DNA from: Adiantum capillus-veneris
Lineage: Eukaryota; Streptophyta; Polypodiopsida; Polypodiales; Pteridaceae
Direction: 5' to 3'
DNA length: 64,000 bases
NCBI GenBank assembly: GCA_014529385.2
Contig: CM043959.1
Location: 49,261,788 to 49,325,787 of the forward strand
Shown: one piece after another, positions 44,675-56,520 of the stretch
How the letters are laid out: the number at the start of each line of letters is the position of its first letter
Numbering within the stretch: the first letter of the stretch is position 1
Position numbers and translations under genes: made by a program
Notes under the pieces: generated by a model
What the model saw: the letters and a program-made list of their open reading frames with translations, nothing else
Database searches by the model: none
What the model was told of the DNA's origin: nothing

Positions 44675-46144
44675 TTACCGATGGCCAAGATTTGCCCCCA
44701 TCCTAGGTATTCCATCTGCTGACAACAAGGCAGAAGTAGTCCTAGCCCAATCCTCTGAGTGATGCTTGTGTTCGAGTGTCCATATTAACACTTTGCTTTC
44801 TTGCACAATTTCTACGAAGCTTGCCACCTCAAAACCTCCTTCAAAAACACGACGGTTCCCTGTCTGCCATACATTATGTAAGAAGAAGTATCTGATGGTA
44901 TGAGTGCTGACGATGAGTGCACGACTGCGTGAATTCTTACCTCCAAGGAATAGGTCAGTTTTGAAAAGACTAATTCTCCATGTTCTGTGGACCCACTTGC
45001 ATACTTTCCCTTCGAGGACTTTGATAGCTGGGCAGTCCATGAATAGGTGGGCCAGATCTTCTCTAGCTAACCTGCACCCCAAACATCGATCTAACCCAAT
45101 CATCTCTCTCCTGAATCTTTATCCCCGTCGGTAAGCACCCCAAATAACCTTCCATAAGAAAACCTTCATGTGCTGTGGAATCTTTGGCTTCCATATGTTC
45201 TCCATTACATGCTCCCACCTTTCCTCCGGCCATTGCTTTTTCCATAGCTTGTTAAGGGGGCTAGACCAATTCTTCTTTTGCATCATTGTCTGATAAATTC
45301 TTTTAATATCGGGTTCCCCCAAGAGACTGCTTCCGGGCCATTTCCAGGCATTCCAGTCCAACTCCGAATCACAGATTGGCATCACTATATTGTCAAGCTC
45401 TTTCATCACTTTGTGAACAAGAAAGACCTCCAAGCTATTAAGTTGGTACTGGTTTTCCAACTCTTGTTGCCATTGTCCGAGAAGTGCACAAGCCCGCTTC
45501 AGACCCTTATTATTCAGCTTCCTGGCTGTCTCAATCCAGTAGGGAGTTTGTGGCCGATCTAAAACTTTGGAGAGCCAGGGGGACCAATGTAGGATGGAGT
45601 TCTTGAAGTATCTGGCTTCTTCCCCCCACTTTAAGACTCCTGCTGTTCTATTGCATTTTCTTACCGATTCTCCTAAGCTGCCCCCCAGTCTTAAGGTAGT
45701 CCACACCGGGGCTAACAGCTTGTCATGAACCTCCACCCCTCTCCACTTTCCACCCTTCGAGCCAAGTTTAGCTGCTTCTATCATATCTCTGATCATGACA
45801 GCCCAAACTTGATCCTGTTTAGCAAAGGAAACAACAAATTTGGCGCAACAAGCTTTTGCATGGGCCAGAGGGTTGAGAATCCCGAAGCCTCCTTGATTCC
45901 CTGATCGAGCAACTGATTCCCACCGTTCCCATTGCCATGGGCTAGAATATTTCGTGTTATATTTCCATAAAAATATTTTTACTGGTTCTAAGAACTCTTT
46001 CCAGTGACACTTAGCCATCTTGAGAAGCGGGCTAGTGAAGGCAATATAAGGAATTATAAAGGCATTCATCACTTTGATCCCACTTTGGAATGGGAGAAGA
46101 GCATACTCCCACCTACTCATTTTTGTTTTAATTTTTTCAAGCAC
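44675..46144 (-). pseudogene. LINE ORF2 C-terminal region with zf-RVT module
   Basis: A 341-codon open frame (46,144-45,119) after RT carries the usual plant L1 thumb/linker: MSRWEYALLPFQSGIKVMN, LKMAKCHWKEFLEPVKIFLW, GGFGILNPLAHAKACCAKF and later MENIWKPKIPQHMKVFLWK. A shift then leads to a frame with RCLGCRLAREDLAHLFMDCP, the zf-RVT zinc module (C-x2-C-x7-H-x4-C). Stops near 45,119 and frame changes break the original ORF. Confidence 0.9.
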
Positions 46145-46273
46145 CCACTAAATCTTTGCTTGTGAGTTACGTCGACCCCAAGGGGGCTCCCAGATGTCTA
46201 AAGATATTCCCTTTTGTGACAATCTCCCCCGACTAGATAGAAGGGTCAAATGAGTCATTTTTCGATAGGGAAT

Positions 46274-47156
46274 TCACCTTGACTTCTCTATATTACACTG
46301 GGACCCCGAAGCTACTGAAAATATTTGAACAATCTCCAGAGCTTTTCTAATGACTTGGGGGCATTCCTTCAAGAAGAGGAGAGAATCGTCTGCAAATAGT
46401 TTTGTTAAGAGCTGGCTATTTCCTGGTAAGACAAGGCCTTGCAACTCCCCTTGTTCAGCACTAGCTTCGAGCGTCGTGATTAAAGGATGTGATCCTATGG
46501 AAAAAAGTAGGGGGGCCAAAGGGCATCCCTCTTTAATAGACCTTCTGACCTCAAAAGAGCGCACAATTCTATCGTTGAATAAGAGCTCTGATTGGCTTCC
46601 AACCCCCATTACACGTACCAGTCGACATAGGTGAGGCCCAAAGCCCAAAGCTTCCATGACGGCTTCTATATATGTCCATGTTATTCTGTCATAAGCCTTG
46701 TCCAGGTACAACTACAACAGAATGCACTCTTGCTTTGTGACTGTTGCGTATTCTATGCCCACCATTGCTGCCAAGATGTTATCGTATATGGATCTTCCTT
46801 TGATGGACCCATGTTGATGGGGAGAAATGATCTTGGTTAGTAAGGGGGATAGTCTGAGGGCTACTGCTTTAGCTATAATTTTGTAGGCCACCGACATCAT
46901 CGTTATAGGGCACCAATGTTTCAATTTAGAACAACAGATCTGTTTTGGGATGGGCTTGATAAGCCCTCCCTTTTACACTTATCTCCAACGACCCTTCGAC
47001 CATGGATTTATTGGCCAGTTTTATGATTGGGGCCTTGAGATCATCCCAAAATTCTCTAAAGAATTCCACCGTCATCCCATCCCAACCAGAGGAATTTTCC
47101 TTGCCAAGGGCTTGCAATGCTAGTGAACATTCGTCTTCAGAGAAATCCCGTTCCAA
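46274..47156 (-). pseudogene. LINE ORF2 reverse transcriptase, in three frames
   Basis: Segment one: LQALGKENSSGWDGMTVEFF. Segment two: WCPITMMSVAYKIIAKAVAL and SPHQHGSIKGRSIYDNILAA. Segment three: YLDKAYDRITWTYIEAVMEA with the first catalytic Asp, SIKEGCPLAPLLFSI and the catalytic KLFADDSLLFL (ADD). These are RT motifs in the expected order. Frameshifts near 46,925 and 46,712 separate them. Confidence 0.9.
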
Positions 47157-47545
47157 GTTATTAGCTTCTGAGTGGGGAATTTCCTTCTTGACACTCTGAA
47201 GTAAGGTCCCCTCTGGCTTCTTCCACTTCTTGAGACTAGGTCTCTAGCCGTCCAATGATTTGACTGAGATAGCTCAACATCAGACCAGCCATTTCATCCT
47301 GATTATGAACTATTGTCCCTTTCTCATCATCAAGCGAGCAGACGTGGCCCCGAATTTTCTTGATTTTAAAGCTTTAAAAAAGTATCTTGATTGGAGGCTT
47401 CAAGTTGAAGAAAAGTCTCCCTGGATAGAAGTCTTGCCTTTTTGATATCTTCCAGCTACTCATTAGCAAGGTTAGATTTGGCTTCGAGCCATCATTTGTG
47501 CTCCTCCTTAGTAGCATTCCCATTGGCTTTTATGGAGGTAAGCAA

Positions 47546-48532
47546 TTATACCTCCGCTGTAAGATGTACCAGGTGAACCTCCCTAGATTTCTTGATTCGG
47601 GGGCCCGAGGTTTTGATTGCCTTCTGGATGCTCCGAGAAAAGAGGTCCCACGCATTGTGTTTGTTGAGGTCGACATCTTTTTTTAGCTCACCCAGTGCCT
47701 TCTTGGTTAGATTCCTAAAAAGAGGGTCTTTGAATAGGTGAGCCCCTGTTACCAACAATTTTTTCTCACCTCTTGGGGTCTGCTCCTCCTCTTTATTCTT
47801 CTTAAAATGTATATGCAGAGGAATGTGATCCGAAAGGATTTTTGTTGGGACTACCTTCATCTCCATCAACACAGATATCGAGTCAGATTGGTTCGAGCAA
47901 TAGTATCTGTCCAGTCTGGAGGCAGTGCGGGTGTACTGGAGGCTTGTGTAGGTGAACCCAGGCGTGCTGTTCCATGGGCCAACTTCCCATAAGTCGATCA
48001 TTGCCCACTTTTCACACAAACTTTGCCATTTAGACCTTTCTGAGCTAGCCAACATATTGGAGGATCCTGTTCTATCCCTGCTCTTTTCGACCATATTAAA
48101 GTCGCCAACCAACAGCCACTCCCCTTCCATAGGGGTATCTCTAAGATGCATTCATAATTTTTCTCTATCTTTTGCCTTGCAAGGGCCATACACATTCACA
48201 ATGGTGAGGGAATGAACTTCCCATCTGATTCTAATCCCCAAGATTCTGTCGGATGGGTGGTTAAGAACCAACTTCGGCTCCAATTCTCTGTCTGCAATGT
48301 TGAGGACGCCACTGGAGCCATTATTTCCTTCTCCATAGAATACCAGTTTCTTTCCTAGCACCTGCTTTCTCTTGCTATGGGCATCTAGGTGGTGTTCCTG
48401 GATGGCCCAGAAGTTGATTGTCTTCTCCTTTTTTAATTCCTCCCATAATAGGGTACTCTTCTTTCGGGTTTTCAACCCCTTTATGTTCCAAGATTGGATA
48501 GTGAGAGACTCCATCATTAGTAAGGGGTTCAT
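47546..48532 (-). pseudogene. LINE ORF2 AP-type endonuclease
   Basis: One frame with a single TGA near 48,152. Motifs in order: IQSWNIKGL, IQEHHLDA (Glu), VNVYGP, WLLVGDFNMVE (Asp, Asn), ASRLDRYYCS (Asp) and ILSDHIPLHI (Ser, Asp, His). These are all the catalytic landmarks of the exonuclease-endonuclease-phosphatase fold. The Met at 48,532 (MNPLLMMESLTIQSWNIK) is a plausible ORF2 start. Confidence 0.92.
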
Positions 48533-48687
48533 TGGGATAGAGGAACAAATTGTTCAGCATCCAAATCATCCCCCCCCCCCTTTCTCCTTGGTCTCAGGAG
48601 AATCCGGAGGTTCCAAGTCAGAGGATTTCTTTTCTTGTAGTGCTGCATTTGTTCCTTCGTTACTGCCTTCTTGCTTCTCCAGCCCTT

Positions 48688-49913
48688 CTAGGATTCCATT
48701 TTATTGGGAGCCTGTTCTGTCGGAGCTACAGTATCATTAGACTTCAAGGGGCAATCCTTGGCAAAGTGTCCAAAGTTTTTGCATTTAAAATATGCCCCAA
48801 AATATGTTCCAAAGTTTAGCGGAATATTAACAAGCCTGGCTCTGACATTGATAATTATGCTTTTAGGTGGCATTTTAGACGCATCCCATCCTATACAAAC
48901 CCTGTTTGAGGTTCTGCCAAACCCTCTCTTGATAGGTATAAATAAGGGAGTGCCCAGTTGGCTAGCAAGCATCCTGAGATTATCCCGCAGCCAGCTAGGC
49001 AATCCCACAAACTCAACCCAGACCAGATGAAACTCTTGTAGGGATTCAGCTGAGTTAAACACTGGCTCCCAAGGCACCACACACACCGTAGTCCTATTAA
49101 ATACTAGGGGCCCTTTGTCAAGGATCTTTTCCACATCGGAGGCCTCTTTGAATCTCACTGAGAAAAAATCTATAGCTAGGTAAGAAGTACTTTCAACTCC
49201 TCCTCCATGACGAATAATTTGAGGGCCCTGAAGCCATTGAATCATCTCAAACTTGTTCGGGATCCTTCCACTGAACCCAAATACAAGCGTTAGCTTCGCT
49301 TTCTTGGCTAGCTGTTTTATGATAAGTGCTGGTGGAATCGCTACAGTAATAGACTCGGCAACCTCCACCTATTGTGGCAAAAACTTTTTTAAAGCAGAGA
49401 AGGCTCGATCTGCCAACCCGTCTTCTGCCAGCCCACTATATTCTATATGGGAGCAAGTTCTTTTGGTGTTTTTAGGACCGGACTCAATGATTTTGTTGAC
49501 TTTCATGAGCTCTTGTTGCAGTCTAGCTTTTGCATTCTGCAGGTTTTTGATATCCCCTTCATATGACATCCCTTTTGCTGAGCCTTTTTCATAATCTTTA
49601 GAGTTAAGCCCCTTGAGTATGCTAGCAAACAAAATAACTGGCCTGCAAGCAACAGATGCAGTTGATGCTTTATTTATGTTTGCACAGATGGGACCCTAAG
49701 GAACCCCGTCTTTGAGGGTTTTACTTCAAATTTGAACCCTTGCGCTGAGCCCATTTTCTCTCTTGTTTCCTCAGAGGGGACTTTTTCAGTCGGGACAGTT
49801 TTGCCCTCTTTCATGTTTGAAACCTTTGGCAAGCTAGGGCCTGACATTTTCGTATCCTGTAACGGTCTCAAGATCGAGCCACCGCCTACATCCATCGACA
49901 CGGCTAGCTCCAT
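48688..49913 (-). pseudogene. LINE ORF1: DUF4283-like domain and zinc knuckle
   Basis: It starts at MELAVSMDVGGGSILRP (49,913), shifts frame near 49,680, and passes a predicted coiled coil (NLQNAKARLQQELMKVNKII). A stop at 49,369 follows, and then the domain region: FKEASDVEKILDKGPLVFNR, LVWVEFVGLPSWLRDN and IGWDASKMPPKSIIINVRAR. The knuckle CKNFGHFAKDC has Phe where the second Cys is expected. This is the standard ORF1 of plant L1 elements. Confidence 0.85.
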
Positions 49914-49973
49914 TCCGGGTCTTTCCCCGCCGCTAACATATGTGAGAATTTGACAATGTTCTCACTCATTAGG

Positions 49974-51013
49974 AGATTTTGGAGGTCTTTTGGAAAGCCT
50001 TTTGGAGGAGAGAGGAAAATAAGCTCCTCCAATGAGAGAAGAGCCTACGTTACGTAGAAAAATAGATTGGTATTAACAAAAATATAAAAGGTGTCCCTCT
50101 CCTCATTTAATAATCTAGTGGTCCTTGAAGATGATCACTCTCTTTCATTTAATGCGAGCACCTTTGTCAGAAGGTAGATGCGGTGCATTTAATACGGCTT
50201 ACGTCATCACTGGAACTCAAAAAGTCACAAAACTATCAAGTGGTGGAAGATTTTGAAACTTTTGATACTGTCAATGCGTCCGGAACGCCCAAATATCCTA
50301 AAAATGAATGTCTAATTGCCTCGCTCTGACATCCAAAGAGACAAAAAATGTCAAAAACCCCTAGAAGAACATTTTACTAACGACGCGCGAGGGGGCATTC
50401 CAATTCCAAAATTTTGGAATGCCTCCTCGCGCGCCGTTAGTAAAAAGCCCCTTTTTTCCTCTTTTTATGGAGCTTTTTGAGAGGAAAATGTCAAAAAACC
50501 TCTAAAAAGGAGCTTTCTTGAAAGATAAGTGTCCAAAAATCACTAAAAGAAGCTTTGTACTAACGGCGTGCAAGGAGGCATTTTAGAATTTTAGACTGCC
50601 TCTTCGCGCGCCTTAAGAAAAAAACCCATTTTTTGGAGTTTTTTGATATTTTTTGCCTTTCCGGATGTCTAAACGAGACAAGTAGACTTTCGTTTTTAAG
50701 GTATTTTGGCGTTCCGGACGCATTGGTGGTGTCAAAAGCCTCAAAATCTATCACTATTTGACAGTTTGTGACTTTTCAAGTTTCAATGACGACGTAAGCT
50801 GCATTGAATGTGCCGCACCTGCCTCCAAAAAAAGACGCTCGTATTAAATAAAAAAGTGACCATTTTCAAGGACGATTGAAAATATAAATCTACTTTTTAG
50901 AGTGTTTGCTTGTTCTTTTGAACATACTCACAAGGTGCAAGTGCATTCTAAAAAAAGTTTCTAAAAAGAAAATACAATTTCTTACAAAGCCCTCCAAATG
51001 ACCTCCAAAATTT
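49974..51013. mobile_element. foldback element with ~0.5-kb inverted arms and nested palindromes
   Basis: The left half and right half are reverse complements over nearly their whole length. Outer ends: TTTTGGAGGTC at 49,976 and its complement near 51,001-51,009. Middle landmarks: GTCCTTGAAGATGATCACT versus the complement near 50,850-50,870, CTTACGTCATCA, GCGTCCGGAACGCC. In the centre a tight palindrome (50,371-50,445) centres on CCAAAATTTTGG with arms holding ACTAACGACGCGCGAGG; a second, weaker one is at 50,551-50,613. No coding capacity. It resembles a MITE with very long terminal inverted repeats. No clear target duplication. Confidence 0.8.
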
Positions 51014-51533
51014 TTTAACGTGCGACTAGAGCGTCGAGTTCCATTAGCACGTGTCATAGACTTACACCACTTGGTTAAGCAGAGGACCTTGAGGGCACAA
51101 ACGCTCTATCAAACAAGAAGTGACCTCCTCCCCTTTTTAAACAAAAATGGTAAGGAGACACAAAGTAGATAATCGTTTGATTGATATAACCTTTAGGCTG
51201 GAAACCACATGATAATCGTAACTTTAGATCCCAAAAAGGAAAGAGAAATAAAAACTAATGCTTAAGTTAATGAGCACGATTATTAAAGGGAGACAATAAT
51301 CGTTATCGGGAGTGCGCCACAGCGAGTGCGATACATCACACCAAGCCTTGCGAAGCGCAGAGCCTTGAGAACCGAGGGTGTGGCAGACACAGTGGGACTT
51401 GCACTACAGCGAGAGCGAGGATGATCGAGTTGTTGCAAGTGTTGGGGTAAGCTGAGAGTACACTACTACAGATCGAGACGGGCCTTTAGCTGGTTAAGGG
51501 TGAGGACGCCACGTGCAGTAGGGCCACACATAT

Positions 51534-51534
<1 letters not shown>
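51014..51534. other. no gene seen; GC-richer patch at 51.3-51.5 kb
   Basis: It would be LINE 5' UTR if the 13-bp duplication marks the true ends. No promoter motif is convincing. Confidence 0.45.

Positions 51535-51578
<44 letters not shown>
51535..51578. repeat. (CT)n microsatellite
   Basis: About 44 bp of CT between the foldback element and the right LINE border. Confidence 0.95.
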
Positions 51579-51579
<1 letters not shown>

Positions 51580-51685
51580 GAACTACGTTATTACCCGATG
51601 AAACATGTTTTTTTTCGCTCAACTAATCTACACTATGAATGGAATCATTTAAAAACGCATAATCTACTCGAATACGTGTGCATAG

Positions 51686-51698
51686 TCTCCTTCTTTGA
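51686..51698. repeat. 13-bp target site duplication (right) of the LINE
   Basis: TCTCCTTCTTTGA, identical to 44,446-44,458. Satellite sequence (AATTTTAAGCTCCATTATGT) follows immediately. Confidence 0.8.
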
Positions 51699-51730
51699 AA
51701 ATTTTAAGCTCCATTATGTATAGTATAGAT

Positions 51731-52672
51731 ATAGATGATGTCAAGGACAATTCTCATTTTCTACCAATAGCAAAGTGCAAAATTTTATGAAAGCCAATAA
51801 ACATAAAATATCATTTCGCCAAGGAAAAAGGGAACTCATCTCTATGGCCTTTGCCCTTTGGGCAGGCCAAAAAGAGGCGAGTTCAGACTACCTGCTCAAG
51901 TATCTTAGACAAGGGTGAACTACAGGCGTGTGGTGAACTATAGGCATGTTGAGTGATGATTGGTAGGCAAAAGCACAACAGACTTCCAAACCCACCATAC
52001 TAGTGGATGGCACTACACTCCTTAAACACAAAACACTCACAAGAGCCCTTGAGCACGATAGCCATCTGTGTAGCTCGAGCTCTAGCGCAACGCCGTAGAG
52101 GCGTTTAGTCAATGTAGATGTTTAAGCTGATTGGTTGCTGAAAAGCTTGTCAACCTTTTCAAGTCAACAAACTTCCATAATGTGAGTCTTTTGATATCAA
52201 CAATCTGTTTTCCATGCGTCTGTTGGAACTTGGCAGCTAAAACAAGGCTTGATGAGACTTGTGTGCCAATCCTAGGGAAAGAAAATGACAATGTTAGCAA
52301 TAGATTTGATGCCCTCTGCCCTATTTAAGGAATTTTTATGTCATATGAAGGTCAAAATTTAGATAGGCTTTTAAAAAAAATTACCATTGTACATGAAAGG
52401 GGAACAAAATAGTGTACTTGTCAATGGAAGGGAAGTATATTAAGATACAAGATGAGAACCCACGCCAATGTGCATAAGGCCAACATGAAAGAAGTAAAGG
52501 GAGCAGAGGGAGAACACAAGAACGTAGTAGTTGGAATCACATATCTCTGTTTATAAACAAGAGAGAAGATCTTATTCCTTCCAAAAAAGCATGCATGTAG
52601 CATGACCAAGACACACATGATGCCCCCATTAGATTGGAGACAAAGCATATGCAACCAATTCTCTCAAAGTGC
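51731..52672. other. no supported gene
   Basis: Mixed-composition DNA with only short open frames on both strands and no domain motif. Confidence 0.5.

Positions 52673-52673
<1 letters not shown>

Positions 52674-52718
<45 letters not shown>
52674..52718. repeat. (GA)n microsatellite
   Basis: A pure GA run of about 45 bp. Confidence 0.95.
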
Positions 52719-52719
<1 letters not shown>

Positions 52720-52832
52720 CCTTGCAATAGCCAATGGGGAGGAGGCTCTATGCAAAGACATGAATCTTGTCCATCAAAATTGTAACCTTGAGTAGCCAAT
52801 CTATAACACCAGTCAATCCCTCACTCAAACCT

Positions 52833-53320
52833 GTAACTTTCATGGCTTCTTTCATCTTCTTCACCATTCCCATCTCTCTCTTACTCCATAGCTCAAAAAT
52901 TATCATCTCTACACACATATAGCTCAATTTCTTTCTCTAGAATCAAACTCATATTATCATAATCTCTTCATCCTTTCACAAAATAAGAAAAAATCAAGCT
53001 CAAGCTCTGCGAAAAGAGAAGTTTGATAATGGAAAATTCAACTTTTCCATAGTCATAAGAACTACACCGACAGAGTTCTACAACCGCTTCATTCACTGGA
53101 GGAGATAGGTGGAAAATTTCCTTTCCATATTGTGGTTTCCATAAAATTGTGTATGTTCTCATCCTTCTGCACTTTTTATCATTGTATAAATCATTCAATG
53201 CACGTTGAGTGCATATGCAATGTAATTTTACCCCATCCTACTAACTACAAACTACTAACACTAATGACTAACCCTTCTTGTAAATTGCACCCTCTACTAT
53301 CTAGAGTAGGCACCTCCATG
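52833..53320 (+). repeat. dispersed repeat, copy 2 (fragment of the long LTR-like block)
   Basis: Matches 29,968-30,475 in the same orientation with scattered changes and small indels. It begins near CTTTCATG and ends near TAGAGTAGGCACCTCCA. The rest of the LTR-like block is absent here, so this is a fragment. Confidence 0.85.
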
Positions 53321-54777
53321 TCCAATTGTGAAATACGTCAAAGTGCAAAACCTCATTTTGAGCTTCGGAAGGTACTTTTTATAATCACATTGAAAAGATT
53401 GTTACCAGGTGAAAACATGAAGGTCTTCATAATTTAAAGATTTAAAACTGAAAATATATGCATTTTGAACCATGGATCCTCAAAATTTGAATCATATGAG
53501 GTGTAAGACTTTAACATCAATAACTTGAACATCCAACCTCAAGAAATCATGATGAAACAATTTAAGGTTCACATCCCACGATGATTAAGGACAATCGCTA
53601 GGTAGTGGTGGGATGCATTTGAAGCCAACACTAGATATATTATATAAGCACATGAAAATTTCTTGATGCTCTAGCTGAACCAGTGTGATTAAGCACTTGT
53701 TTTCTTTTGTTGCACACACCAATGTTGTATATGAGGTTGCAAACCACACGCATGGCTTAAAAAATGCTCTAGTGTTCATTTCATATTTTAGAATTAAGGT
53801 TCTAGAAATAGCTCTCAATAAAGAAATGCATTGGAGTCATGGCTGCGCATTACAGTAGAGTGTCTAAGGTTGGCGATGGTAGGCATCAATAGATGGTGAT
53901 GCAGTCGGGGTGGAGATAACCAACAACAATAAGAACCAAAAGCTTGATGTTGGGTAGCAAAGATTCATGGGGTCTCAGCCGTGAGATGATATGCTCTTTG
54001 AGGATGAAGGTGATGTGCTCAAGGTAGGAGGTGGCAAGGTTGTGAGAGAGCTGGAGCAAGGGGGTTGCAGAGGAATGGGGATAACAAGGGCACATGAAGA
54101 AGTGTGTGTGGATCCTCCTACTGAAGCTGGGTGGACGCCATAGCTTCATGCTGGGCTAAGCCAAGGGGTTTAGTCTTGTTTTCCTTTAGCAAAACCTCAA
54201 ACATTACCCAACCTTACATCAATAGGTAAGAAGGCCAATCGATAACTGGGAGGCTATGTGTATGCTGACAAAAAGAAAAATACTTCTAGACTGCAAATAT
54301 TCAGATGTAAAAGATTGGTTTGCTTGATCAAAATAGCTCATAAAGGAACATGATGAAGGATAACATTGGAATTTTAAATAGTTCAACATTAGTATTGTGA
54401 TTGGACATTCAAGTGCTCTAATACACTAAAGTGTTTTATTTTTTGACCAAATCTTTAGGCTTATTTTGTGTAGATACAAAATAAGATTTTGAGGTTTTGA
54501 TTATCATGCAATTAGATAATGACATGAAGAGAATTAATGATTTTTAAATGTCAAAATAAATTGTATACTAATAGAACCTTGAAAATCAAAGTTGTTTTCT
54601 CAAAAATTTAATAAAAGGCTTATAACTTCTTTTAAAAAAATTATAAAATTCATTTCTCATGTTAACAAGTTATTTGTAATAGATAGTAACACTTAAAAAG
54701 GAAAAATTATCCTCAAAGTGTAATTTCCATGCCTACTTTAAATAATAGTAAAACGAGTGCAATTTTTTAAATGCTGA
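53321..54777. other. no supported gene
   Basis: AT-rich, with only short frames lacking motifs. The block before the LINE copy (54,430-54,770) is especially AT-rich. Confidence 0.5.
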
Positions 54778-54811
54778 GCAAGAGGGTTTTTTCTTTGTGT
54801 GTGTGTGCAAA

Positions 54812-54827
54812 ACTCACAATTGTGAGT
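54812..54827 (-). promoter_or_regulatory. 16-bp palindrome at the 3' end of LINE copy 2
   Basis: ACTCACAATTGTGAGT, identical to the first copy. A (GT)n tract, rather than an A tail, lies outside it. Confidence 0.7.
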
Positions 54828-55124
54828 GAATTATATTGACCATCCCAAAAAATTACAAGATCTTGCCATGCTCGTGCAAAGCCATGATATCATCAAGAGC
54901 CCATAATTACGTCGGCTAACTAGGGAGCCACCCCTAACAACCCGCCCCCTTGTCTTGATACCCAAGGTCAATTATCATGTTCTTCAGAGATCTTCTGTTT
55001 TCCAATGGCCAAGATTTCCCCCCTTCCTAAGCATTCCATCTGTTGACAACAAGGTGAAGGTAATCCTAGACCAATCATTCGAGTTTTTCTTACATCCACG
55101 CGTCCATATTAGCACTTTGCTTTC

Positions 55125-56520
55125 TTATATAATTTCTGCAAAGCTTGCCACCTCAAGAACTCCTTCAAACACACGGCGGTTCCTTGTCTGCCATATATTA
55201 TGTAAGAAGTACCTGATAGTTTGACTGCTGATGAGGAGGGCGGGACTACCCAAATTCTTACCTCCATGGAATAAATCAGTCTTGAAAAAACCAATTTTCC
55301 ATGTTCTTTGGACCCACTTGCATATTTTCCCTGCAAGGCCTCTGATAGCTGGGCATTCCATGAATAGGTAGGCTAGATCTTCACTAGCCAACCTGCACCC
55401 CAAGCATCAATCTGTCCCAATCCCTCTCTCCTGAATCTTCACCCCGGTTGCTAGAGCACCCCAAATTACCTTCCATAGAAATACCTTCATGTGCTATGAA
55501 ACCTTTGGCTTCCAAATGTTCTCCATACGTGCTCCCACCTTTCCTCCGGACATTGTTTTTTTCATATCTTGTTAAGGGGGCTAGACCAATTCTTCTTCAA
55601 CATCATTGCATAATAAATGCCTTTAGAATGGAGTTTCCACAAGAGACTGCTTCCGGGCCATTTCCAAGCATTCTAGTCAAACTCCGAATCACAGATTGGC
55701 ATCACTACATTGTCAAGATCTTCATCACTTTGTCGACTAGCAAAACCTCCAAGCTATTAAGTTGGTATTGGGTTACCAGAAGGTCAATTGTTTCCCAGCT
55801 CTTGCTGTAACTGTCCCAAAAGTGCCCAAGTTAATTTAGACCCTTATTATTCAGTTTCTTGGTTGTTTCTATCCAATAGGGATTTTGTGGTGGACCTACA
55901 ACTTTGGAAAGCTAGGGGGACCAATGCAAAATGGACTTCTTGAAGTATTTGGTTTCTTCCCCCCACTTTAGGATTCCCGTTGCTCGATTGCATTTCCTTA
56001 CCAATTCCCCTGAGCCGTGCCCCAGACTTAGGGTAGACCATGTCAGGGCTAATAGTTTGTCATGAGCATCTACCCCTCTCCACTTTCCACCTTTCAAGCC
56101 AAGTTTAGATACTTCTATCACGTCTCTGATCATGATAGCCCAAGCTTGATCTTGTTTAGTCAAGGAGACTACAAATTTGGTGCAACAAGATTCTGCATGG
56201 GCCACAGGGTTGACAATTCCGAGGTCTCCTTGATTCACTGGCCGAGTGGCTGACTCCCAACAGGCCCATTGCCATGGCCTGGAGGATTTTGTGTTGTTTT
56301 TCCATAAAAACCTTTTTACAAGTTTTAAGAACTCTTTCCAGTGACACTTAGCCATCTTGAGAAGCCAGCTAGTGAAGGCAATATAAGGGAGCGTAAAGGA
56401 ATTAATCACTTTTATTTGGCTTGGGAATGGGAGAAGAGCATACTCCCACCTACTCAAATTTGTTCTAATTTTTTCAAGGACCAACTGAAATCTTTGTTTG
56501 TGAGTTATGTCCACCCCCAA
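55125..56520 (-). pseudogene. LINE copy 2 ORF2 linker and zf-RVT module
   Basis: Frames at 56,520-55,912 (LSRWEYALLPFPSQIKVINS, LKMAKCHWKEFLKLVKRFLW) and 55,403-55,125 (GCRLASEDLAYLFMECPA) match the larger copy closely. Between them similarity continues through shifted frames. Confidence 0.85.

Larger units (their letters stand above)
44459..51685 (-). mobile_element. L1-type LINE, near full length, inserted in the satellite
   Basis: On the minus strand, in order: ORF1 with DUF4283-like and zinc-knuckle parts, AP-type endonuclease, RT, a long connecting region, a zf-RVT Cys/His module, and a 3' end with an A-rich TTAAAAAATAAAAAATAAAA tail at 44,459-44,480. The 13-bp duplication TCTCCTTCTTTGA flanks 44,459-51,685 and the satellite reads through once this is removed. 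The span above ORF1 (49,914-51,685) is then the 5' UTR plus a foldback element at 49,974-51,013. Frameshifts and stops in all ORFs show it is dead. Confidence 0.85.

Noticed and set aside
46350-46634. Plus-strand frames over the LINE RT
   Set aside because: They lie opposite clear RT motifs (SIKEGCPLAPLLF, FADDSLLF) on the minus strand.
53886-54149. 87-codon minus-strand frame as a possible gene
   Set aside because: No recognised motif, no relative in the window and poor start context; left as unannotated sequence.
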